Assembly (NCBI RefSeq): GCF_002005105.1
Contig: NZ_MSCV01000005.1
Span: 62,001-126,000, forward strand
Direction: 5' to 3'
DNA: 64,000 nt
DNA from: Methylocaldum sp. 14B
GTDB lineage: Bacteria; Pseudomonadota; Gammaproteobacteria; Methylococcales; Methylococcaceae
The notes under the pieces are model-generated. The model searched no databases. It saw only the letters and a program-made list of their open reading frames with translations, and was not told the DNA's origin. This document shows, in pieces, positions 1-9,227 of the stretch; the stretch's first letter is position 1; each line of letters starts with the position of its first letter. The translations under genes were made by a program, and so were the position numbers.

Positions 1-164
1 TCGGCGCCTTGATCGGTTTCATGACCGTGCTGATTCGAGTCGTGAACCCGGCTTTCCCGGAAGGCATCATGCTGGCCATCCTGTTCGCCAACATTTTCGC
101 GCCGCTGATCGACTACGCCGTAATTAAAGCGAATATCACGAGAAGGGTTAGACGTCATGCCTGA
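1..164 (+). CDS. nqrB: Na+-translocating NADH:quinone reductase subunit B, 3' end
   Basis: Only the last 53 codons are inside the window, read in the frame starting at base 3 and ending with TGA at 162-164. NqrB is an integral membrane subunit of the sodium-pumping NADH:ubiquinone reductase and carries a covalently bound FMN and riboflavin. The visible tail has the final membrane helix ([19 protein letters not shown]) and a basic cytoplasmic end. It overlaps the nqrC start by 8 bases, as expected within a translationally coupled nqr operon. Assignment rests on the tail sequence plus position immediately before nqrC. Confidence 0.9.
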   Translation, partial: GALIGFMTVLIRVVNPAFPEGIMLAILFANIFAPLIDYAVIKANITRRVRRHA

Positions 165-1083
165 TTCAGCAAATCCCAACACAGCGGGAACGCAGGTGTC
201 CGATAAGATCGCCGGCTTCATCGAAAAAGCGAACGAGTACGCGCAGAAGATTCTGGTGCTGCCGAACGACAGTTTCCAGAAAACGCTCGCCGTCGCTTTC
301 GCATTGTGCCTGGTCGGAGCGGTATTGGTATCGGGTTCGGCCGTTGCGCTCAAGCCGCTGCAGGAAAGCAATAAGTCCAAGGACGAAAAAGTCAACATTC
401 TCGAGGTGGCGGGCCTGTTGGATGAAGGAACCAAGGTCGACGAGGCCTTCAAGAATATCGAGCCGAAAGTCGTCGACTTGGCAACGGGCGATTACGTCGA
501 TTCGATCGATCCGAAAACCTTCGATCAGCGCAAGGCAGCCAAGGATCCGGCGATGAGCGAGGCCATACCGCCGGAAAAGGATATCGCCAATATCAAGCGC
601 AAGCCCAAATACGCCAAGGTCTACTTGGTCAAGGAGGGCGGCCAATTGAAGTCGGTGATCCTGCCGGTCAGCGGTTACGGGTTGTGGTCCACCATGTACG
701 GTTTTATGGCGCTGCAAGCCGATGCGCAGACGGTTATCGGCCTCAATCTTTACGATCAGGCGGAAACTCCCGGCCTGGGCGGCGAGGTGGTGAATCCGAA
801 ATGGAAGGCGCTTTGGAAAGGAAAGAAAGTGTACAACTTCACCGGCAAGGAATTGCACGAGAGCAACTTGACCGAGAAGGGACAGCAGATCGAGATCGGC
901 GAAGTCGCATTGGGCCTCGTAAAGGGCTCCGTCGATCCGTCCAAGCCGGGCTCGGAATACCAAGTGGATGCGCTCGCGGGCGCTACGCTCACGAGCCGCG
1001 GCGTCAGCAACCTGGTGAGCTACTGGATGAGCAGGGAAGGCTTCGGACTTTATCTGGCAAAGCTTAGATCTCAGAGGGGTTAA
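157..1083 (+). CDS. nqrC: Na+-translocating NADH:quinone reductase subunit C
   Basis: NqrC is a membrane-anchored periplasmic subunit carrying an FMN bound covalently to threonine by ApbE. At 308 residues it is longer than the usual ~260. One membrane helix lies around residues 43-66, followed by the FMN-binding domain. The flavinylation motif is [10 protein letters not shown] near residues 271-280, with T277 the probable FMN attachment site; family members usually have SGAT, so this A-for-S variant is mild. The extra length is an N-terminal segment of about 35 residues ahead of the helix. A purine-rich AGAAGGG precedes the ATG, and the start overlaps the end of nqrB. nqrD follows after 4 bases. 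Confidence 0.95.
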   Translation: MPDSANPNTAGTQVSDKIAGFIEKANEYAQKILVLPNDSFQKTLAVAFALCLVGAVLVSGSAVALKPLQESNKSKDEKVNILEVAGLLDEGTKVDEAFKNIEPKVVDLATGDYVDSIDPKTFDQRKAAKDPAMSEAIPPEKDIANIKRKPKYAKVYLVKEGGQLKSVILPVSGYGLWSTMYGFMALQADAQTVIGLNLYDQAETPGLGGEVVNPKWKALWKGKKVYNFTGKELHESNLTEKGQQIEIGEVALGLVKGSVDPSKPGSEYQVDALAGATLTSRGVSNLVSYWMSREGFGLYLAKLRSQRG

Positions 1084-1087
1084 GCCG

Positions 1088-1753
1088 ATGAACCTTAATG
1101 AAGAACACAAGAAAGTTCTTGTCGAACCGTTAGTCGATAACAACCCCATCACTCTGCAGGTGTTAGGGATCTGTTCCGCTCTGGCGGTGACTTCGCAGCT
1201 ATCGACCGCGCTGATCATGAGCCTCGCGTTGACTTCGGTCACCGCCTGCTCGAGCGCCGGTATCGCATTCATCCGCAATCACGTTCCGAGCAGCATTCGT
1301 ATCATCGCTCAAATGGTGATTATTGCCTCGCTGGTGATCGTGGTGGATCAGATTCTCAAAGCGTTCGCTTACGAAATCAGCAAGCAATTGTCGGTGTTCG
1401 TAGGTCTGATCATCACCAACTGCATCGTCATGGGGCGCGCGGAAGCCTATGCGATGAAGAATCCGCCGTGGGAAAGTTTTCTCGACGGCATAGGCAATGG
1501 CCTCGGCTACAGCCTGATTCTGATCACCGTCGCCATCGTTCGCGAACTGTTCGGTTCCGGCAAACTGCTCGGCATCGACGTGCTGCCTCTTTTGAAGGAC
1601 GGCGGCTGGTATGTCCCGAACGGCTTGCTGCTGCTCCCGCCGAGCGCTTTCTTCCTGATCGGATTGCTGATCTGGGCGGTGCGTACCTGGAAGCCGCAAC
1701 AAGTCGAGAAGGCTGACTTCGCCATCATGCCGGCTCACGGGGAGGCACACTGA
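1088..1753 (+). CDS. nqrD: Na+-translocating NADH:quinone reductase subunit D
   Basis: This 221-residue polytopic membrane protein matches NqrD, which together with NqrE forms the pseudo-symmetric core binding an intramembrane iron centre. Several hydrophobic helices are visible. The conserved segment [20 protein letters not shown] carries the cysteine expected as an iron ligand, and VTACSSAG near the N-terminus carries the second. A good GAGGGG ribosome site precedes the ATG. The stop codon overlaps the nqrE start by one base (TGATG), indicating translational coupling. Length is normal for the family. Confidence 0.96.
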   Translation: MNLNEEHKKVLVEPLVDNNPITLQVLGICSALAVTSQLSTALIMSLALTSVTACSSAGIAFIRNHVPSSIRIIAQMVIIASLVIVVDQILKAFAYEISKQLSVFVGLIITNCIVMGRAEAYAMKNPPWESFLDGIGNGLGYSLILITVAIVRELFGSGKLLGIDVLPLLKDGGWYVPNGLLLLPPSAFFLIGLLIWAVRTWKPQQVEKADFAIMPAHGEAH

Positions 1754-2361
1754 TGGAAGCCTATATCAATCTATTTATTAAGTCGGTCTTTATCGAGAAC
1801 ATGGCTCTGGCCTTCTTCTTGGGAATGTGCACGTTCATTGCCGTCTCGAAGAAGATCGAAACCGCAGTCGGCCTCGGCATCGCCGTTGTCATCGTGCAGA
1901 CGCTCACGGTTCCTGCCAACAACCTGATCTATACCTATCTGTTGAAAGAAGGCGCACTGTCCTGGGCGGGTTTGGAAAACGTCGACCTGAGCTTCATCGC
2001 TTTGATGGCGTGTATCGGCGTGATCGCGGCGATCGTGCAGATCCTGGAAATGGTGCTGGATCGCTTTTTCCCTGCACTTTATAACGCTCTCGGCATCTTC
2101 CTGCCGCTCATCACCGTGAACTGCGCCATCCTCGCCGGCAGCCTGTTCATGATCGAGCGCGATTACAACTTCAACGAAAGCGTGGTTTACGGCGTCGGCA
2201 GCGGCTTCGGCTGGGCTCTTGCGATCACCGCCATGGCGGGCGTTCGCGAGAAGCTGAAATACAGCGACGTGCCGCCGGGACTTCGCGGCCTGGGCATCAC
2301 GTTCATCACGGCAGGCCTGATGGCGCTGGGCTTCATGGCGTTTTCGGGCATTCAACTGTAA
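1753..2361 (+). CDS. nqrE: Na+-translocating NADH:quinone reductase subunit E
   Basis: NqrE (202 residues) is the partner of NqrD in the membrane core of the sodium pump. It is almost entirely hydrophobic, and the conserved cysteines sit in [14 protein letters not shown] near the N-terminus and [13 protein letters not shown] in the second half; both are expected ligands of the intramembrane Fe site shared with NqrD. A GGGGAGG ribosome site lies inside the end of nqrD. nqrF follows after 18 bases. The sequence and length are typical. Confidence 0.96.
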   Translation: MEAYINLFIKSVFIENMALAFFLGMCTFIAVSKKIETAVGLGIAVVIVQTLTVPANNLIYTYLLKEGALSWAGLENVDLSFIALMACIGVIAAIVQILEMVLDRFFPALYNALGIFLPLITVNCAILAGSLFMIERDYNFNESVVYGVGSGFGWALAITAMAGVREKLKYSDVPPGLRGLGITFITAGLMALGFMAFSGIQL

Positions 2362-2379
2362 GGGGCAGGGCATAAGACA

Positions 2380-3600
2380 ATGTTGGAAATCATCCTAGGC
2401 GTATTGTTTTTCACCCTGATCGTCATTGCCCTGGTCTTCGTGATTCTCGGCGCGAAATCGAAGCTGGTCGCATCCGGCAACGTCGATATCCTGATCAACG
2501 ACGAAAAGACCATCCACGTTCCCATCGGCGCCAAGCTGTTGACCGCGCTTGCGGACAACAATCTGTTCGTATCCTCGGCTTGCGGCGGCGGCGGTACCTG
2601 CGCCCAGTGCCGGGTAAAAGTGCACGAAGGCGGCGGCGACATTCTGCCCACCGAACTTTCGCACATCACCAAGCGAGAGGCGGCGGATGGGGATCGTCTG
2701 GCCTGCCAGGTCACCGTCAAGCAGAACATGAAGATCCATGTTCATGACGAAGTCTTCGGCGTGAAGAAATGGGTGACCACGGTTCGCTCGAACCATAACG
2801 TCGCGACCTTTATCAAGGAGTTGGTGCTGGAACTGCCCAAGGGCGAGCATGTCAATTTCCGCGCCGGCGGCTACATCCAGATCGAGTGCCCGCCTTATCA
2901 TGCGAAGTTCTCGGATTTTGATGTCGAAGAACGCTTCCGTGACGATTGGGACAAGTACAATCTGTGGCAGTACGAATCCGTCGTCAAGGAGCCGGCCATT
3001 CGCGCTTACTCCATGGCGAACTATCCGGAAGAGAGCGATATCATCATGCTCAACGTCCGTATCGCCACGCCGCCGCCGGGAGCCAATGGCATTCCGCCGG
3101 GGGTCATGTCGTCCTATATCTTCAATCTGAAGCCGGGCGACAAGGTGACGATTTCCGGGCCGTTCGGCGAGTTCTTTGCCCGCGACACCGACAACGAGAT
3201 GGTCTTCATCGGCGGTGGCGCCGGTATGGCGCCGATGCGCTCGCACATCTTCGACCAGCTTCGCAGGTTGAAGAGCAAGCGGAAGATGACCTTCTGGTAC
3301 GGCGCTCGTAGCTTGCGGGAAATGTTCTACGTGGACGATTTCAACAAGCTGCAGGAAGAAAATCCGAACTTCAAGTGGTTCATCGGTCTTTCCGAACCGA
3401 AACCGGAGGACAATTGGACCGGCTACGTCGGCTTCATTCATAACGTTCTGTACGAGAACTATCTGAAGGACCACCCGGCGCCGGAGGATTGTGAATACTA
3501 CCTTTGCGGTCCGCCGATGATGAACACCGCCGTGATCAAAATGCTGGAAGACATCGGCGTGGAAAGGGAAAACATCATGCTGGACGATTTCGGCGGCTAG
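2380..3600 (+). CDS. nqrF: Na+-translocating NADH:quinone reductase subunit F
   Basis: NqrF is the NADH-oxidising entry subunit: electrons go from NADH to FAD and then to a 2Fe-2S cluster. The 406 residues show an N-terminal membrane anchor (about 2-24) and a plant-type ferredoxin domain with cluster cysteines C68, C74, C77 and C109. The FAD motif RAYSMAN follows at 208-214. The NADH-binding GGGAGMAP loop is at 278-285, and the CGPP motif near the end contains C376. All key residues are present. It is the last gene before a strong terminator, so nqrBCDEF is probably one transcript, with nqrA expected upstream of the window. Confidence 0.97.
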   Translation: MLEIILGVLFFTLIVIALVFVILGAKSKLVASGNVDILINDEKTIHVPIGAKLLTALADNNLFVSSACGGGGTCAQCRVKVHEGGGDILPTELSHITKREAADGDRLACQVTVKQNMKIHVHDEVFGVKKWVTTVRSNHNVATFIKELVLELPKGEHVNFRAGGYIQIECPPYHAKFSDFDVEERFRDDWDKYNLWQYESVVKEPAIRAYSMANYPEESDIIMLNVRIATPPPGANGIPPGVMSSYIFNLKPGDKVTISGPFGEFFARDTDNEMVFIGGGAGMAPMRSHIFDQLRRLKSKRKMTFWYGARSLREMFYVDDFNKLQEENPNFKWFIGLSEPKPEDNWTGYVGFIHNVLYENYLKDHPAPEDCEYYLCGPPMMNTAVIKMLEDIGVERENIMLDDFGG

Positions 3601-3623
3601 TCCGCCCGGTTCGTCCGGCCGAG

Positions 3624-3665
3624 AAAGCGGGAGGGGTTTTCGGGCGCCTCCCGCTTTTCTTTTTT
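3624..3665 (+). terminator. Rho-independent terminator after nqrF
   Basis: A stem AAAGCGGGAGG pairs with CCTCCCGCTTT across a 12-base loop and is followed by a T-rich run (TTTTCTTTTTT). It begins 23 bases after the nqrF stop and should end most nqr transcripts before nqrM. Confidence 0.9.
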
Positions 3666-3778
3666 GGAAAACGTAGTAAAGTCGAGACCATTTTTCGGGG
3701 CATGTCCTTTTCGGCACCGGCGCAACCGGCCATAAGGGTGCCTCAAGATCATCCGTATTGGATTAGTCGAGGCGAACG

Positions 3779-3961
3779 ATGACACTGTTTCTGATTACTT
3801 TTGCGGTGATAGCCGCCGTTATCTTCTTTATGGCGATAGGCGTCATGTTCGGGCGAGGCGCCATCAAAGGCACCTGTGGAGGCGTAAACAACGGCGAATG
3901 CGTTTGCGTTCAGAAATGCGAGAAGCGGCGAAAGCTCGAAGCTATGGCCGAAAACTCCTGA
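3779..3961 (+). CDS. nqrM: Na+-NQR maturation protein NqrM (DUF539)
   Basis: This 60-residue protein has one N-terminal membrane helix (about 3-24) followed by a small cysteine-rich tail with C33, C41, C43 and C47. That matches NqrM, an assembly factor thought to deliver iron to the NqrD/NqrE centre. A CGAGG ribosome site precedes the ATG. It lies behind the nqrF terminator, so it may depend on read-through or its own promoter in 3666-3778. NqrM commonly sits directly downstream of nqrF, which supports the call. Confidence 0.92.
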   Translation: MTLFLITFAVIAAVIFFMAIGVMFGRGAIKGTCGGVNNGECVCVQKCEKRRKLEAMAENS

Positions 3962-4037
3962 TCAACAGGCGCTTTAATTCCCACAGTCGCCAGCGGATAG
4001 GCGCTAATACATTAACGATTTTTTCCCGCAAACAACC

Positions 4038-4117
4038 CATGTGCCGGATGAAGACAGTACCGTGGCGGTTTACGTTCCTCGCTTGGACACGTAAACCCTA
4101 GGTACTTCCGGCACATG
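4038..4117 (+). promoter_or_regulatory. 80-nt interrupted hairpin enclosing the sbcB start codon
   Basis: Three nested inverted repeats pair in register: CATGTGCCGGA (4038-4048) with TCCGGCACATG (4107-4117), AGTACC (4056-4061) with GGTACT (4101-4106), and GGTTTACGT (4067-4075) with ACGTAAACC (4089-4097), leaving a 13-base loop. The last three bases of the outer arm are the ATG of sbcB. In RNA this would sequester the initiation region. The structure is seen directly; a regulatory role is inference. Confidence 0.7.
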
Positions 4118-5554
4118 TCCGCCTGCTCTTCCTTATATTGGTACGATTACGAAACCTTCGGGACCGATCCCAGGCGCGACCGTCCTGCGCAGTTCGGAGG
4201 CATTCGAACCGATCTGGAACTCAATCCGATCGGCGAACCCGTAACGCTGTTCTGCAAGCCCGCGCGTGATGTATTGCCGGTACCCGAAGCTTGTCTGATT
4301 ACCGGCATAACGCCTCAGTTGGCTGCGGAGCGGGGCGTCACGGAAGCGGAATTTATCGCCAGGATTCATGATCAGTTCTTGGTGCCGGGAACCTGCGTAG
4401 CCGGCTATAACAATATTCGGTTCGACGACGAAGTCACCCGAAACTGTCTTTACCGCAACCTGTTCGATCCGTATGAACGGGAATGGCGCAACGGCAATTC
4501 CCGATGGGACATCATCGACATGCTGCGACTGACTCGGGCGCTCCGGCCCGAGGGCATCGAATGGCCCACGGACGATTCCGGCAGGCCGAGCCTACGATTG
4601 GACGCGCTGACGGTCGCTAACGGAATACAACACGAGAATGCGCACGACGCCTTGGCCGACGTCTGGGCGACCATCGCCATAGCGCGTTTGGTTCGCGAGC
4701 GCCAGCCCAAGCTTTTCAATTTCGTTTTTTCTAATCGCGGGAAGAGAGAGGCCTTCGAATTGCTGCGGTTCGGCGCAATGCAGCCGGTCTTGCACGTTTC
4801 GGAAAAATTCGCCGCAGAGCGGCACTGTATTGCCGTCGTGGTTGCGCTCGTCAAGCATCCGCGAAATCCGAACGGGATAGTTGTTTACGATCTTTCCGTC
4901 GATCCCACGCCACTCGTCACCCTGAGTGCTGAAGAGCTTCGGGAACGCCTGTTCACTCCGGTTGCGAAACTGCCGCCCGGCGTCGAGCGTGTTCCGCTGA
5001 AAACGGTCCACGTGAACAAATGCCCCGTTATCGCGCCGTTATCGGCTCTGCGTCCCGGAGATGCGGAACGGCTGCAAATCGACCTTTCTCGCTGTAACCG
5101 CCACCTCGATTTACTCAAGCGGGAATGGACCTTGGCGAAGAAGATCCAGGAAGTGATGGAATTCAACGGTGTCGAGATGGTTATGGATGATCCCGATCTC
5201 ATGCTGTATGACGGATTCATCGGCGATGCCGATCGCGCGACTCTAAAATGGCTACGCGGTTTGTCTCCGGATGAATTAAGCCGCGCGCAACCAACATTTA
5301 AGGATGCGCGTCTGCCGGAGCTGGTTTTCCGCTATCGTGCTCGAAACTTTTCCGAGACTTTGTCGGCGGAAGAAGCCGCCCGCTGGGAAGCGTATCGCAT
5401 CCGGCGCTTGACGGTTCAGGGATGTGGCGGAAGTATAGTTCTGAGCGAATATCAAGCAAGAATCGATGCGCTGGAAACATCTCCCGGCTTATCCGCCAAG
5501 GATCTGGAAATCCTCGCGAGTCTGCGGCGTTACGCTCAGGAAATTATCTCCTAA
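4115..5554 (+). CDS. sbcB: Exodeoxyribonuclease I
   Basis: Exonuclease I degrades single-stranded DNA 3' to 5' and acts in recombination and mismatch repair. The 479-residue length matches the family. The DEDDh exonuclease residues are visible: D11 and E13 in YDYETFG, D104 in NIRFDDEVT, and H177 and D182 in HDALADVW. The SH3-like and C-terminal helical domains follow. The ATG at 4115 is chosen because the catalytic YDYETFG motif then falls at its usual distance from the N-terminus. No strong ribosome site is visible and the start codon lies in a long hairpin, so translation may be weak or controlled. Confidence 0.95.
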   Translation: MSACSSLYWYDYETFGTDPRRDRPAQFGGIRTDLELNPIGEPVTLFCKPARDVLPVPEACLITGITPQLAAERGVTEAEFIARIHDQFLVPGTCVAGYNNIRFDDEVTRNCLYRNLFDPYEREWRNGNSRWDIIDMLRLTRALRPEGIEWPTDDSGRPSLRLDALTVANGIQHENAHDALADVWATIAIARLVRERQPKLFNFVFSNRGKREAFELLRFGAMQPVLHVSEKFAAERHCIAVVVALVKHPRNPNGIVVYDLSVDPTPLVTLSAEELRERLFTPVAKLPPGVERVPLKTVHVNKCPVIAPLSALRPGDAERLQIDLSRCNRHLDLLKREWTLAKKIQEVMEFNGVEMVMDDPDLMLYDGFIGDADRATLKWLRGLSPDELSRAQPTFKDARLPELVFRYRARNFSETLSAEEAARWEAYRIRRLTVQGCGGSIVLSEYQARIDALETSPGLSAKDLEILASLRRYAQEIIS

Positions 5555-5611
5555 CCCATAAGCAATTTGCCTTATACTTTCGGCTTTGTTCGTTCACACC
5601 AGGAGAAAATA

Positions 5612-6145
5612 ATGAAAAAGCTCTTGTCATTAGTCGCCGTCCTGTCGTTGCTGTGGGCGGGGTTTGCGAATGCCCACGGTCCGAGCCGTCAGAAGGTTAC
5701 CGAAACAGTCGACATCAACGCCACGCCGGACGCGGTTTGGGCCCTTGTCGGCGACTGGGCGAATCCGCAGAAATGGTTGCCGCCGGTTGAAAGCACCACG
5801 GCGCAAGGCGGTACCGAGAAAGGCGCGACGCGGGAACTCAAGCTGAAAAGCGGCGGCGTGATCAAGGAAGAACTCAAGAGCTACGATGCCTCCAAAATGA
5901 CCATGCAATACAAGATCACCGAAGTCGATCCCAAGGATCTGCCGGTAGCCAATTATTCGTCGAATATCAAAGTCGAACCGAACCCGGCCGGTGGTTCCAA
6001 GGTGGAATGGAACGGCGCCTTTTATCGCAGCTTCATGAATAACAATCCTCCGCCGGAGCAGAGCGATGAAGCCGCCCTCAAAGCGGTTACCGAACTATAC
6101 AAGGAAGGATTGGCGAATCTGAAAGCCGTTGCCGAGAAGAAATAA
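5612..6145 (+). CDS. Periplasmic SRPBCC-family protein, MxaD-like
   Basis: The 177-residue protein starts at the ATG at 5612, behind AGGAGA; an in-frame ATG at 5567 lacks a ribosome site. Residues 1-21 form a clear signal peptide ending FANA. The mature part is a START/SRPBCC fold with the usual opening (KVTETVDINATPDAVWALV) and a long C-terminal helix. Length, signal peptide and HGPSRQK start resemble MxaD, a periplasmic protein linked to methanol dehydrogenase and cytochrome cL in methylotrophs. That specific role is inference from resemblance; no other mxa genes are in the window. It is followed after only 4 bases by a YVTN propeller gene, so the two probably form an operon. Confidence 0.72.
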   Translation: MKKLLSLVAVLSLLWAGFANAHGPSRQKVTETVDINATPDAVWALVGDWANPQKWLPPVESTTAQGGTEKGATRELKLKSGGVIKEELKSYDASKMTMQYKITEVDPKDLPVANYSSNIKVEPNPAGGSKVEWNGAFYRSFMNNNPPPEQSDEAALKAVTELYKEGLANLKAVAEKK

Positions 6146-6149
6146 CGAC

Positions 6150-7148
6150 ATGTTTGGCGTTTACGATTCGGTAAATCGGGCGAAAGCGGTGGCGTACGCC
6201 ACCGCTCTCCTGTTTTCCTCGGTCGGTGACGTTTCCGCCGAACCCTATGCTTATGTCACTAACCAAAAGGACAACAGCGTATCCGTGATCGATACGGCGA
6301 GCGGAACCGTCGTCAAGGCTGTCAAAGTCGGGTCGGAGCCGGCCGGCGTCGCCGTCAGCCGAAACGGCGCCAGGATTTGCGTCACCAACCCCGGCAGTAA
6401 AGACGTTACGGTTCTGGATGGACGCACCCAAAACGTGATCGCCACCTTGCCCATGGGCGAGGGACCGTTGGGCATTGCGGTCGATCCGGCCGGGACGAGG
6501 GCCTATGTGGCGGATTGGTACGGACACTATCTTTCCGTGGTCGATCTCGATAGCTCGAAAGTACTGAAGCGAATTCCGGTTGGGCATTCTCCTTCCGGTG
6601 TCGCTGTGAGTCCGGACGGAGCGAAAATTTACGTGTCGAACCGGGACGACGACACGGTTTCGCTCATCGATGCCGCCGAGCTGGAAGTCAAGAAAACGGT
6701 CACCGTCGGCAAGCACCCCTTCGGCGTCACACTGGACTCAAGAGCCAGCCGTCTGTACGTCGCCAACGTGGAAAGCAACGACGTCTCCGTGGTCGATGCG
6801 GAGAGCATGGCGCTACTGAAAACCATTCCGGTCGGCGACAGACCCTATGCGGTGGCTTTGGGCGCCGGCGGTAGTCGTCTGTTCGTGACGAACCAATACG
6901 ACAACACCGTATCGGTCATCGCGGCCGACCGGGGCGAAGTCATCGCCACGATCAAGGTGGGCGAATACCCCGAAGGCATAGCCGCCCATCCCGACGGCAA
7001 GCATATCTATGTCGCCAATTGGTTCAGCAACTCCGTTTCCGTGATCAATGCGGACACCTTGCAACTGGAAAAAACCATTCCCACCGGTGACGGCAGTCGG
7101 GCCTTCGGCGAGTTTGTGGCACAGGCGGTTGAGGCGAATCCGCACTAG
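6150..7148 (+). CDS. Exported YVTN-family beta-propeller protein
   Basis: The 332-residue product has an N-terminal hydrophobic export signal (about 10-30, ending VSAEP). Seven repeats of about 42 residues follow, each with a core like AYVTNQKDNSVSVID, which should close into a seven-bladed propeller. YVTN proteins are periplasmic or surface proteins of mixed function; some accompany PQQ-dependent alcohol oxidation. The ATG at 6150 is preferred over one at 6129 inside the previous gene. The close spacing to the MxaD-like gene suggests cotranscription and a shared periplasmic task, which is inference. Confidence 0.85.
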   Translation: MFGVYDSVNRAKAVAYATALLFSSVGDVSAEPYAYVTNQKDNSVSVIDTASGTVVKAVKVGSEPAGVAVSRNGARICVTNPGSKDVTVLDGRTQNVIATLPMGEGPLGIAVDPAGTRAYVADWYGHYLSVVDLDSSKVLKRIPVGHSPSGVAVSPDGAKIYVSNRDDDTVSLIDAAELEVKKTVTVGKHPFGVTLDSRASRLYVANVESNDVSVVDAESMALLKTIPVGDRPYAVALGAGGSRLFVTNQYDNTVSVIAADRGEVIATIKVGEYPEGIAAHPDGKHIYVANWFSNSVSVINADTLQLEKTIPTGDGSRAFGEFVAQAVEANPH

Positions 7149-7210
7149 TTTCAGTGTCGTGTTTGACGCATGGACGCTCTGCCGTTTTCCGATTGGGACT
7201 TCGTTCCTTT

Positions 7211-7630
7211 TCACACCAGAACACCGAGCCGTATCCATATTACGAGCAGAACGGCATTGCTCAGGATGAATAAAAAGAAGCGGACGGGAACTTTGTTGAA
7301 CGTCAGGTGCACCATGCTGTGCCCGATCCTTAATGCTACGTAGCTCCACGCGAGAGCAATGAAAACAGCGTCTGTACGCGCTGTTACCATAATTGCGAGG
7401 GCGGCGACATAGAACAAGGGTGGAAACTCTGAGAGATTTCTCAGATTGTTCCCGGTCTTCAATACCTCTTCCGGAGGTTCGGGGCCGCAGAAGAGTTCGA
7501 AGTATTCGTTTGTAAGCTCTCCCTTCAAAACCGCCCGGACTCTGACCTGTACATTCCTGAGCATGATCAGAAACGTCCAGCAGAACAGTGCTAGCATCGG
7601 ATAAACAAGATCGTACGTCTGAACCGTCAT
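7211..7630 (-). CDS. MAPEG family membrane protein
   Basis: A 139-residue integral membrane protein with four hydrophobic segments. The conserved MAPEG features are the RVRAVLKGEL-type basic stretch after helix 1 and the NNLRNLSEFPPLFY segment leading into helix 2. MAPEG proteins include membrane glutathione transferases, but bacterial members are mostly uncharacterised. It converges with the YVTN gene and shows no operon partner. Family call is firm; substrate is unknown. Confidence 0.85.
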   Translation of the reverse strand: MTVQTYDLVYPMLALFCWTFLIMLRNVQVRVRAVLKGELTNEYFELFCGPEPPEEVLKTGNNLRNLSEFPPLFYVAALAIMVTARTDAVFIALAWSYVALRIGHSMVHLTFNKVPVRFFLFILSNAVLLVIWIRLGVLV

Positions 7631-7771
7631 CGATCAACTCCCGTAAATAGAGCCTCTTATGAACTTTTTTCGGGAGGCCGGTCATAGGGAAGTATGATCG
7701 AACCCAAACCCCGTCCTTACCACTAGAGCCCCGTCACGATAAACACGGGAACTGCACAGCGAGGCACGGAT

Positions 7772-8998
7772 ATGCCAGCACCTTCAAAGCGGACAATCAA
7801 GCTTGTCAGTGTCTTGGCCGTTTTAGTGCTGACCGTGCTCGTCGGCACCGTAAGAGCAGTTGACGAACGGGTTTGGTATCCGAGGTCCGTGATCGACACC
7901 ACCCAGTCAGGGCAAGTTTCTTTTCCTCAGCTGCGCGACGTCGCCAAGCAACTGGATACAGGTGCAACAGATGTCTGGCTCATCGCCAAGGACGGAACCC
8001 TCTGGCGGCATGGCGGCGGCCCCTGGCCCCCCCGAATCGCCGGTCAAGTCGCAAGCCCCGGCGGACTTGCACGCGTGGATGTGGCGTACGACGGCACGGT
8101 ATGGTGCATCACTTCTAGCGGCTTTTTGTGGCATCGGCGCAATGATGAAACGTGGAAGCAGGTACCGCAGAACTTGGCCGGGCCATTGGTGGACGTCACG
8201 GTGTTTAATGGAACCGTATGGGTCGCGCGCGCCGATGGGTCTGTCTGGATGACGAGGAACGGTATCGATTTCGAGGACCGAAGTGCCTTGATCGGCTTTA
8301 AGCGACTCGCCGGCAACAACCGTAGTCAAATGTGGGGTATAGCGAACTACGGTGCTCTTTGGTGGCGCGGCAACGTGGGGACGCCCGATGAAGCCTGGTT
8401 TCCTGCCGAGGGAATCGGCAGCGAAATGCAATGGGAAGATGTCTCGGTCAGCCATGATGGCACAGCCTGGCTCGTCGCTGCCGATGGGACTGTCTGGTTT
8501 ACAACCGATGGAATCGGTTATCAAAAGATCCCAGGGGAAGGGTTTAGCAGCATCTCCGCTGGAAGGTATCTTGATCATTGGGCCGTAAAGGCCGACGGCA
8601 CGTTATGGGCTTGGCAACCCTCCGAAGCGCCTCCTCCCGCGGCCCCACCTCCACCGCCACCGCCGCAGTCACCATCTCCGCCGCCGCCGTCCCAACCGGA
8701 GCCCAACCTCGGCGTCTCGACCACCGGAGCCGGCCTGGAAACGGCCTTCCACGTAACGGGCTCGGGCTTCCTCCCCAATACACAGACGACTATCCGCGGG
8801 GTGCGCATCGGCCAAGACGAAATCTCCGAGTATTATTGGACGACGACGGCCAATGCCGATGGGGAAATTGCCGCTGATCTCCCTATCCCTTGTCTTTCCG
8901 GCATCATAATCAATTTTTCGGCAAACGATGGCCGGCCGGATCCGAACGATCTCACTAATCGTTTTTGGAGTAACACAGTCCCTGCTTCCTGCCCCTGA
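7772..8998 (+). CDS. Exported tectonin-like propeller with Pro-rich linker and C-terminal beta domain
   Basis: 408 residues with an N-terminal signal/anchor (about 8-28). At least six repeats follow with the pattern W-x5-DG-x-LW (for example VWLIAKDGTLWRHG and VWVARADGSVWMTR), the signature of tectonin/TECPR-type propellers. Residues about 285-312 are a linker made mostly of proline. A roughly 95-residue C-terminal domain with two cysteines (SGIIINF region and final SCP) looks Ig-like. Tectonin domains often bind glycans such as LPS, so a surface recognition role is plausible but unproven. No operon partner is visible. Confidence 0.7.
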   Translation: MPAPSKRTIKLVSVLAVLVLTVLVGTVRAVDERVWYPRSVIDTTQSGQVSFPQLRDVAKQLDTGATDVWLIAKDGTLWRHGGGPWPPRIAGQVASPGGLARVDVAYDGTVWCITSSGFLWHRRNDETWKQVPQNLAGPLVDVTVFNGTVWVARADGSVWMTRNGIDFEDRSALIGFKRLAGNNRSQMWGIANYGALWWRGNVGTPDEAWFPAEGIGSEMQWEDVSVSHDGTAWLVAADGTVWFTTDGIGYQKIPGEGFSSISAGRYLDHWAVKADGTLWAWQPSEAPPPAAPPPPPPPQSPSPPPPSQPEPNLGVSTTGAGLETAFHVTGSGFLPNTQTTIRGVRIGQDEISEYYWTTTANADGEIAADLPIPCLSGIIINFSANDGRPDPNDLTNRFWSNTVPASCP

Positions 8999-9227
8999 TG
9001 AGTATGAGTCAGGCTCGAAAAAGTGGGCGCCATCGATCGGGTAAATCCTTTAAATCAATCATTAATTTGCCGCCCTAACGGGCTTAGAATCCCCCAAGGT
9101 TTGAACAGCTTAGGGTCTGTGGTTCGTCGATGATCGAAAAGCTGAATTTTCGAGTCGAGGGTTTTTCGACGCGTTTGTATGGGCGTCTACTCCCTGGCAA
9201 ACCGGAAACGGCAGCCGTATCGAGACG

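Noticed and set aside
166-1278. Long minus-strand frame opposite nqrC/nqrD
   Set aside because: It is the mirror of a well supported coding region; the product has no family features and the + strand genes are certain.
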